From positions 5,456,001 through 5,520,000 of the forward strand of contig OX335655.1 in NCBI GenBank assembly GCA_946894095.1: a stretch of 64,000 nt of DNA, read 5' to 3'. The translations under genes and the position numbers were made by a program. A model generated the notes under the pieces. It searched no databases and was not told the origin of the DNA. It saw only the letters and a program-made list of their open reading frames with translations. The DNA comes from Incurvaria masculella. Taxonomy: Eukaryota > Arthropoda > Insecta > Lepidoptera > Incurvariidae. Below, one piece after another: positions 56,401-64,000 of this stretch (position 1 is the stretch's first letter; each line of letters starts with the position of its first letter).

Positions 56401-59025
56401 AAACGCTCTGTATCTCCTCAGCGGAGACTAGATGGCAATTCTAGCACATTTATTTTTATCTTCACTTATTGAACCATCCAATACAAGTTTATGGGGTTTT
56501 GAAAAATCGGTCTAAACGTTCACTAGGTCTTTCTTGACATATTTATAGCAAAAAATGTAGATAATATTTTGTTGTACGGCTTCAAAAAATTCGTTCCAAA
56601 CTCCATACATGTTGGTTCCTCACACAAACACAACAGTTTATACAAAACCCACTACGCTGAAGTAAAAAGTTTAAAATTCTACACATATACTATTATTTAT
56701 AAGAACGTTCTAGGGGTTCTGGGAGAAGTTCTTGCATGAAAAACTGTCAAACTCTATGTAAAAAAAATATGCCTTCCTTTTTTCTGTAAATTGAATGACA
56801 GTTCGCTTGTAACGCTTGAGATCTTCAAGCAAAGAAGTTGTATTCCAAAAGAACGTATGGACTTCCTACCGCAATGGTGTCCGAGTAGACCGGATTGAAT
56901 TTGCCACAATAGGCGGCAGACGAGGCGAGGGCGCTGCATACGACGCTCTGCTGCTCCCAGCTCCACACGTACACTTTGTTGCCGAGAGCAGCGAGCAGCA
57001 TGTTGCTGCGACCCCAGTCCACCAGCTCGTAGTCTGTGGTGAAAACAATGACCTATTTAGAGCTATTCAATGTTGTCCGCGTAGACCGGGTTGAATTTGC
57101 CACAATAGGCGGCAGACGAGGCGAGGGCGCTGCATACGACGCTCTGCTGCTCCCAGCTCCACACGTACACTTTGTTGCCGAGAGCAGCGAGCAGCATGTT
57201 GCTGCGACCCCAGTCCACCAGCTCGTAGTCTGTGGTGAAAACAATGACCTATTTGGAGCTATTCAATGTTGTCCGCGTAGACCGGGTAGAATTTGCCACA
57301 ATAGGCGGCAGACGAGGCGAGGGCGCTGCACACGACACTCTGCTGTTACCAGACGTTGCTGCGACCCCAGTCAACCAGCTCGTAGTCTGTGTTGAAACCG
57401 TGATTCGTAGAGAAATATTGAATGATTCAAAATATTTGCTGCTCATATTTGTTTAAAGTACCAACAATCAGAAAGCTAACAATTAACTTACTTCGTATAC
57501 TTACAGCTGCACATATTTATGTTCAATATAAATTTATTCATAAAGTATGAATACTAATCATTATCAAAATTTTCAAAGTGCGAATGACATGATATTCATC
57601 AAAAAATATATTTTTAATTCTAGTCTAATTGATTTCATAACATTCCGCTGTTCTTTCCTGTTGTCTCAAAGAACAACACCTTTTTGCATCTAAATGGATG
57701 GCTAATACCATACCTACTGTTTTGATATTAGCTTTCTTCGTTCTTCTTCGTTCCAGGTTCAACCATCATTCATTCTGTGCAACCCTCAACCCTGGTAGGG
57801 TAAGTGACTAGTAAGTGAGGAAGGCGATCTACAGTTGTGCATGGAATCCGAACCACGGAAGAGCAAGCCCTTCGGCTCCACGACATGCACGGGAAGAAGT
57901 TCAGTGGGACAGCGAACTCACTCCAAACGGTGGCCCCGTAGTTCGGCAGGTCAAGGACGCTGTCCGCCGAGCCGATGCAAGGCCTCCTCCTCGGGCGGCA
58001 CGGCCAGGGCTGCGCGGGCGGGTCGGGACCTCGCCTCGGCTCGGCGCAGTAGACCTTCCTGAGCTCCTCATTCGAGAAGTTGAGGATCTTCCGGGGGGCG
58101 CCCGCGCCGGGGAGACCCAATGCGTCGTCCAGGTAGCTCACGTAGTTGCGGCGCTTGAGGCTTTTGGAGAACTGGAAGATGTGATATTCAAAAGTGGTTA
58201 TATTAAAAAACAAGCTTTAATTACTTAAGTGTATTAATACAAAAAAGGGTAACCGAGATATAGTGTGAAGAAGCACCAGAGCAGCACTTGACCAGCCGGC
58301 ATGGTTTTCACAGCCCCGCTGAAAGTTCGAAATCCCATGCGCGTCGTCGGGCCATTTTTTTTATGCAACCTGACATAGATGGCTAATATCATACAACTAT
58401 CGTTATGATATTAGCTCAATACACAACATTCCAGAAGGAATTTGGTGCCATGCCAAAGCCTCACCTTTATGAGCAACATTTAACTGGATGGAAAACACGG
58501 ACAATGTTTCATAGCCTCTTTGAACATCTTGTCATCCAATGTGATAGTACCAATCCGGGCGAGTTAAACCCTACCACCTAGTAGGGGGAGGGATCTACAT
58601 ACTTACATGGATTCCGGACCATGAAGCAGCTCGCATTCGTGACGAAATGCACTTATCCAACTCAGAACGAGAGAGAGCGTGAACGGGACGAGGTTTTGAA
58701 CCCAGACCTCAAGTCCCCTCGCCACTAGGATCCGAGCCGCTCAAAACAAAAAGTCGCGCTTAACATATAAAAATAATCAAAGTGTAAAAAAGACAAGGAA
58801 CCCTCAAAGAATCACTTAATTGCCCGTCTGTCTGTCACGTGAAGATATTGCGTTGAAATAAAACATGATCCTTTCAAATCATTATTAAATTGGTGCAGAA
58901 TTACTAACAGTGAGGTCGTCGAAGACCGAAGTGTGGTTTTTGGTCTCCTGGGATAGCAGCTGGTGGCGGCCGACACACGGCCGCAGGAGCAGGCGAGACG
59001 GCACGAACCTGTCGCCCGTGCTGCG
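53448..59025 (-). CDS. cort: Cdc20/Fizzy-family WD40 protein, cortex-like (5' end missing)
   Basis: Cdc20-family proteins bind the anaphase-promoting complex and bring it substrates. Eight exons join in frame: 59025-58909, 58171-57922, 57033-56870, 56342-56206, 55399-55186, 54681-54477, 54150-53986 and 53593-53448, encoding 465 residues. The first exon has GDRFVPSR, the C-box (DRFIPxR in the family). VLDLP at the end of exon 2 and ELVDWG at the start of exon 3 match the family's entry into the propeller. Further matches are NKVYVWS, IGCSEGCLTVLDR (across a join) and VKSIAWHPWQSSMLAIGG (across a join). The blades are much diverged, as in the fast-evolving insect cortex lineage and unlike fizzy or fizzy-related; cortex is therefore inferred. 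The protein ends in SKR instead of the usual Ile-Arg tail. The N-terminal start exon was not found. For exon 7 an acceptor at 54174 would add eight residues. Confidence 0.8.
54690..55185. other. Intron 5 of the Cdc20-like gene
   Basis: This is AT-rich. Near 54970-55010 there is a short inverted pair around TATACACCT/AGGTGTATA. Nothing else is recognised. Confidence 0.5.
55400..56205. other. Intron 4 of the Cdc20-like gene
   Basis: A plus-strand frame at 55785-56198 is open for 137 codons but has no signature. Its 3' part overlaps the Cdc20-like gene's exon 3 donor. I take it as chance. Confidence 0.5.
56343..56869. other. Intron 3 of the Cdc20-like gene
   Basis: It contains a worn inner part of the 46.3-kb hairpin MITE at about 56536-56630. 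There is no other feature. Confidence 0.45.
56870..57400 (-). repeat. 196-bp tandem triplication of a propeller exon
   Basis: The unit holds exon 3 of the Cdc20-like gene and its acceptor. Reference points GTCCG(A/C)GTAGACCGG fall at 56879, 57075 and 57271, so the period is exactly 196 bp. The unit at 56870-57033 keeps a donor (GTAGGA). The unit ending at 57229 has lost the donor and runs into TAG. The unit ending at 57384 has also lost about 36 bp inside and stops early. All three keep the acceptor CACAG before ACTACGAGCTGG. Confidence 0.9.
57690..57862 (-). repeat. Decayed SINE in intron 2 of the Cdc20-like gene
   Basis: It keeps ATGGATGGCTAATACCATAC (tail) and GGAATCCGAACCACGG (head side). 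It ends about 60 bp from the exon 2 donor. Confidence 0.65.
58308..58775. repeat. GGCGTACGCC-type repeat split by a SINE
   Basis: A tRNA-headed SINE (58355-58742, minus) is inserted in a copy of the repeat seen at 14816-14895. The left part ends GCGTCGTCGGGC and the right part resumes with TCGCGCTTAACAT. It lies in intron 1 of the Cdc20-like gene. Confidence 0.75.
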
Positions 59026-59404
59026 CTGCAACAGACAGGACTAATACTATCTTCTGCCAGTAGAAGACCTACTATACTGCTCAGTTGCTGCTTATTCTAT
59101 GGTAGAACTCGAATCATGGATAGCTTAGACGGTCTCTCTCGCACAGCCTTTTACGATCGGCTAAATCAAATCAAATCAAAAATCATTTATTCTTCCTGTA
59201 CACAGTAAGATTTACAACATAAAAAGCTAGCAATGTGTTCCTTGGTTTTTTTTATTCATCATGCATAGACAGTACACTCCACTCGGATTTGTCATATTTT
59301 AACAATGCCAGTTCAGCAAAAAAAAACACTGCGAAGAACTGGCAAGAAACTCCGCTGTGTTTTTATTTCTACGTCCATTTAGTCTAAATTCGTTTGTCAT
59401 TTTT
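59026..59404. other. Upstream of the first recognised cort exon
   Basis: The exon at 58909-59025 has an acceptor at its right edge, so this is intron. No upstream coding exon was found in it. Confidence 0.5.
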
Positions 59405-59706
59405 AGGGTTCCGTACCCAAAGGGTGAAAACGGAACCCTATTACTAAGCCTCCGCTGTCCGTCCGTCCGTCCGTCCGTCCGTCCGTCTGTCACAGGGCTG
59501 TATCTCAGTAACCGTAACAGGTAGACAGCTGAAATTTTCACAGAGTATGTATTTATTTTGCTGCTATAACAACAAACAGGTAAGATTAAAAAAATATTAA
59601 AATTAAAGGGGGCTCCCATACAAAAAACGTGATTTTTTTGTTTTATTTTTTACGATGGTACGGAACCCTTCGTGTGCGAGTCCGACTCGCACTTGGCCGG
59701 TTTTTT
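59405..59706 (+). repeat. GTCC-microsatellite element, copy 3
   Basis: This complete copy has about six GTCC units. Its left flank TGTCATTTTT is shared with copy 4 at 60275. Confidence 0.85.
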
Positions 59707-60274
59707 AAACAAAAACACAGTGAAATCACTTATTAAAAAATAATTCACGAAAGTCTTGAACTACTTTGATGGATGTCAGCCGGTCAGTCAGAGGGTTAAT
59801 CAACCATCTTTGGCCATGGTTTGGATTTCACATAAAATAGAGTGTCGCCTTCCTTACTTGCTATAAATGAAAGATTGGCAAATATAGTTAGGCAAGGCAG
59901 TCAACAGAGTATATATGAGCTACGGGTGTAAATTCGATGAACGTCTTACTCGAGGTTTGGCTGAGATGCGGCCCAAACTTTCATGTAACGAAATCGTGTA
60001 CCGCGCGAAGCTTACTTTAGCTAAACTAACAAGCGTACGCGTAAGATAATATGTTATTAAACATATGATAGCGTGATCTTGCCTCAATGGATCGGTATTT
60101 GAAATGTGTTTCGCGCACATGCGCAGTCAGCTTGAGGGGGCCTGGCGCGAGGGCCGATTTTGATATTTTGATATTTCATGCATTACAATTTCTTATACAC
60201 CCTATGATACGATAGGGATCGAATTCACGAAAATATCCGCGAAACGGCCGGTAAGTAAAGCCTCTGTCATTTTT

Positions 60275-60571
60275 AGGGTTCCGTACCCAAAGGGTGAAAA
60301 TGGAACCCTATCACTAAGCCTCCGCTGTCCGTCCGTCCGTCCGTCCGTCCGTCTGTCACAGGGCTGTATATCATGAACCGTAATAGGTAGGCAGCTGAAA
60401 ATTACACAGAGTGTGTAATTTTGCCGCTATAACAACAAGTAGTTAAAATAAAAAAATTATAAAAAATTAATGGGAGTCCCATACAAAAAACTAGTTTTTT
60501 TGTGTTAAATGTTTTACGATGGTACGGAACCCTTCGTGTGCGAGTCCGACTCACACTTGGCCGGTTTTTTT
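60275..60571 (+). repeat. GTCC-microsatellite element, copy 4
   Basis: This complete copy is in the same orientation as copy 3 and about 570 bp away. The end hairpin has one mismatch (GACTCACAC). Confidence 0.85.
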
Positions 60572-62178
60572 GTAACATACTACTTCTATGTTGATTTTAT
60601 TAAATAAAAGAGACGACCAGCGGATATAACTCTTATTTATAACAGATATAAAGTTTCTAGTTTAAAGTATGTCCCTGAAAGAAACGGATATATTACAAAA
60701 GTATTCTTTTTCAACGATTTCATAAAGTATACTCTTAATATTGGACGTTCCTTTTCAAGCTTGAAGAATTCGGTTTAATGAAGATTATTTTAAAGGGATC
60801 CATTGAGAGGAATACCAAAACAAAGCGTAATAATATACTTCCGCCATGAAACCTGAAAAATCAAATTATTTCACACATACCGTTTTGAATGAAAAAGGTG
60901 TTCTGTTCATATTTCAACACCCACCGATTTTAAAATGTATTAACACACTGAATTCAAATGTTACCATGCAATAGGTACTTGTCACATCTTTCATATCTTT
61001 AATCTGACTGCCAGACCTCATTTAAAGTTACAACTATATCATACAACTACCCGCAGTTTTGTTCAAATATAAATTCTTTGATTATGTATGAGCACCAAAT
61101 TAAAATTATACTTGCTTATGGTGTTTGGAGTAAGACAACATAAAAATATTGTATGTTTCAACATCCAATATTAAAGGATGTTTAAGGAAGTTTGAATGAG
61201 CATGATGCAAACACACAAAACTACAAAGATCATCATACCTTTCCGAGTCAATATTTGTGTCATGCTGTATTTATTGCGTAATTTTTTAAATACTTTAATT
61301 ACCTTGCTCGCAAGCTGCCAAAGATAAGATTGTTTCTTTTAAAGGCTTTTTTTATAATTACACTTGACTATAATGACTTGACACTTACTTTTGTGTATAT
61401 TTAGACGTACACACTGTATATTTCTGTTTATTCTTTCATATTAATGTATGAAAAAAATCTTTATATGTAAATATTTGAAAAAGTCATTGTCATTGGGAAT
61501 TAAAATATTAGGCACCATCGCACACAGGCATATTTTTCATTTAATTTTATTCATTATCAAACTACATTAAGTTACGTCACAAACTGATTGATCGACGTCA
61601 ACACGACATAAATTTATCTAGCATTCGTCTCAATATCCAGTGACCGTACATCCACATTGCACTTAACTAGAAAGAAACAGTCGCCGGCAACATATGCTAC
61701 CGATTGTGCCACCAACTGTACCCAGGAATGCCAAGCGCGGAGTTTTATGCGCCCATAATATCCGATGCGAACATTGCATTGCACTTTAATTAAAACATTA
61801 TTATTCCATTGTAATAAAAACGGCGATGCGACGACGTAAGTGACCGTTGCCGGCGCTGCCTTCTGCAATAGAACTGCGATATTTATCAATTGCTCTTTAA
61901 TTGTGTACTTCTGTGTCATTAAAAAGTATGTGTTTTGAACCCGCCGAGCAAAATTTTTAGTGATAATACCGGCTAGTCAGTTCGCTTACGAAATCGCTCA
62001 CGATGTCCTCGAGTTTCAACGACACATAAGATCTGCAGACGTATTTCTGCAATTCCGTAATCAGGAATACTTATTCTATAAAATATCTTTGAAAACCACT
62101 TTAAAAGGGGTTTTCTAGACTCAGGATTCCTGATTACGAAATTCCAGGATAAGTTTGCTGCATAAGATGCTATTTAGT
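60572..62178. other. Right-hand spacer or 5' intron, no gene seen
   Basis: This is AT-rich DNA. A minus-strand frame at 61614-61919 (101 codons) has no recognised domain and no donor I can link to the Cdc20-like gene. Confidence 0.4.
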
Positions 62179-62500
62179 ACAGGGTGGGGCAAAAGTCCCG
62201 AAGGGGTTGCAACCGGTTATATATTCTATTTATAAACTTGAATGCATATCAAATAATGAAATAAAACTAATGGAGATATTTTTATTTAGGTCTTAAATGA
62301 CCGCCATTCACAGCCTCACAAAGACGGGCTTTTTCGAGAGCACTTATCATTACTTTCGTCAAAAAATTAGGTGTTACCAACCGTATAACCGCAGCTCGGG
62401 TGTTCGCCTTCAGTTGCTCGATTGTCCTGGGATAATTGATAAACACCTTTTATTTCAAATAATAAATAGTAAATCCCCAGAGAAAATAATCTGGCGCTTT
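62179..62500 (-). pseudogene. Tc1/mariner transposase C-terminal fragment
   Basis: On the minus strand the end of a transposase can be read: LWGF, then PRTIEQLKANTRAAV, then EKARLCEAVNGGHLRP and a stop near 62296. This is the typical C-terminus of Tc1/mariner proteins. ACAGGGTGGGGCAAAAGTCC near 62181 is probably its terminal repeat. An in-frame stop shows that it is dead. Confidence 0.7.
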
Positions 62501-63084
62501 AAAATCCGGAGAATGGTTGAAAATCTCGAGATTACACGCTCGCCTAAGGTCTGCCTTAAGACCATGGTAATGTTGGATAACTTTGAAATCACACGTTATG
62601 AATCGTGAATCGCGAATGAATGAAATGAATGATTCGTAAAAACAAAAGAATACTAAATATCAGTGGCAATGTCAAATTTTATTTTTTTAACCCCGTCGTG
62701 ACTTTTACCCCACCCAATACAAAGAGCATTTTGATATTGCGCGTCCCGAATTTAAAATCGAACTTCCTGGTAGGCGCTACCGCCACTGTATTATCAGCTA
62801 TACGTGGCTACGCTGCCGCAACACGGATATGTAACGGTCGGCGCTTTCGTCCTTCCTTATTCCATGATGGCGCCTGCGCCCGCTATTACTAGTTTCACCA
62901 GCTACCGATCTATCATGGTCACCTGTGATAACATCTAGTCCTGTCTTTTTGATAACGATTATCGATAACAATGCCGGACCTTTCCCTAGTTGCATTAACC
63001 CAACTCAACTCACCAACAATGCTAGTCAGAATTGTTGGTTAGTTGTTTCAGTACAATTAATTTCAAGGTGATCAAGGTAAAGGT

Positions 63085-63275
63085 TAAGGCTCTAGGGTAA
63101 GTCAAGTCGTAGCGCCATACCATAATGTGTAGCTAAACGCCTCATATCAGTTAGTCCAAATGGAACGATTTTTTTTTTTATTTGATTTTAAAAATTCGAA
63201 CCTTTGCATTGAAACTTTGAAAGTAAAAATGATCGTTAGATAAAAATAAGAAAGACATTTATGCATAAAAAAAAT
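63085..63275 (+). repeat. Diverged relative of the 479-bp MITE
   Basis: It shares in order TTAAGGC(T)CTAGG, GCGCCATAC, TATGTAG-like and AACGCTTCA-like blocks with 11940-12418, at lower identity. The right end is not clear. Confidence 0.5.
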
Positions 63276-63639
63276 ATTCCGTGATAATATTAAGTATTTT
63301 TTGAAAGCGACATTACCGTTATCTCATTGATTTGAGGCTATCCAATGACGGCTACATTAAAGCATTTTAATGTGATTTTGAAATTATATAGTTTTTTTTT
63401 TTTGGTCTGGATTAGAGGATTGGTATGGATTCTTATTGGCAGAATTAGAGCCTGTGACCTTTGAATGACATATTCATTGCTCTGCCACCGCACAATCCCG
63501 ACAATTACGTCAGCCAAAGAATTTCTCTTTTATATTCGTATCGACACAACGCTTCCCCTATGAACTACTGGATGGCGCTGGTTTCCCATATTGTTCCCAT
63601 TTCTGATTATTTATTTTCATTTACTTTTTTCACATGACA

Positions 63640-63735
63640 GATAGCATGGTACGAAATGCAACTGAAACTCAGATTAAATCATTCGCTTGCTATTCACCCG
63701 CCGAGAAAATTTACCAAAGTAATGGTGCTGTATGC
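63640..63735 (+). repeat. Interspersed repeat, copy 3 of 3
   Basis: It contains AGCATGGTACGAAATGCAAC and GCTATTCACCCG, as in 40960-41130 and 51540-51640. Confidence 0.55.
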
Positions 63736-63965
63736 TATTCTAATTTTTGTTCTTCTAAAAAAATAAGCAATTTTATCAAAGCCAAGTTAAGAATTTCTGC
63801 CCAAAATTAAAACAGACCAGATCCAGAATCATCTCCAAAAAAAGTATGTTGTCGATGTTCGTTCACTGTGTATGTATGGTGCACTTTTGAGGTAAGGTAG
63901 CTTTTCATGATGTATAGGATTACCACATACTAAGCTCATTGTATTTGCTCTTTTTTTTCTTCGTT

Positions 63966-64000
63966 TTTTTTATGCAACCTGACATGAATTGCTAAAACCA
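63966..64000 (-). repeat. SINE tail cut by the window edge
   Basis: Poly-T is followed by ATGCAACCTGACATGAATTG, the tail of a minus-strand SINE of the shared-tail type. The head lies outside the window. Confidence 0.7.

Noticed and set aside
57036..57395. 119-codon plus-strand frame with an internal repeat
   Set aside because: It is the antisense shadow of the triplicated propeller exon.
61614..61919. 101-codon minus-strand frame as the missing first coding exon of the Cdc20-like gene
   Set aside because: No phase-0 donor could be linked to the acceptor at 59025 and no family sequence is present.

Overview
The window looks like chromosomal DNA of a moth or butterfly (Lepidoptera). The support is a row of four-exon insect gustatory receptor (Gr) genes with the TYxxxxxQF ending, a mariner transposon, GTCC-microsatellite elements and SINEs of lepidopteran type, AT-rich intergenic DNA, and short GT-AG introns. 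Nothing bacterial, plasmid or viral was recognised. The species cannot be named from the sequence alone.

Region 1 (about 0.85-35 kb) is a head-to-tail tandem array of six Gr genes, all on the minus strand, called here GrA to GrF from left to right. Each has the same architecture: a long exon 1 of about 276-284 codons, a short exon 2 (26 codons, 21 in GrD), a 157-nt exon 3 and a 161-nt exon 4. All introns have matching phases (0, 0, 1). Five genes (A, C, D, E, F) read open across all four exons and encode 407-410 residues. GrB carries two frameshifts and is called a pseudogene. B/C and E/F look like sister pairs, and D is the most diverged. The first 127 nt of exon 4 (in gene direction) is base-for-base identical between E and F and differs at two bases in A. 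The rest of these genes has drifted far more, which suggests gene conversion of the last exon. Intron 3 of every gene holds a different mobile element: mariner, SINE pair, TTAA-flanked MITE, LINE, hAT-like MITE and a foldback element. GrA intron 1 is filled by a poly-A-tailed retroelement fragment.

Region 2 (about 35-53.4 kb) has no gene I can support. It is a mosaic of SINEs, MITEs, LINE tails and unassigned AT-rich DNA. Two SINE types, one with a tRNA-like head and one with a 5S-rRNA-like head, share the same body and 3' tail.

Region 3 (53.4-59.0 kb and beyond) is a divergent Cdc20/Fizzy-family WD40 gene on the minus strand, most like insect cortex. Eight exons can be joined in frame, from a C-box exon to the stop codon. 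The exon carrying the first propeller blade is present three times as a 196-bp tandem repeat, and only the copy nearest the 3' end of the gene keeps a splice donor. The first coding exon was not found and may lie in the repeat-rich right end (59-64 kb) or outside the window.

The Gr genes would act in taste neurons as ligand-gated channels, probably for bitter or other plant compounds. The Cdc20-like gene would act in the anaphase-promoting complex. The two units are neighbours but show no functional link.
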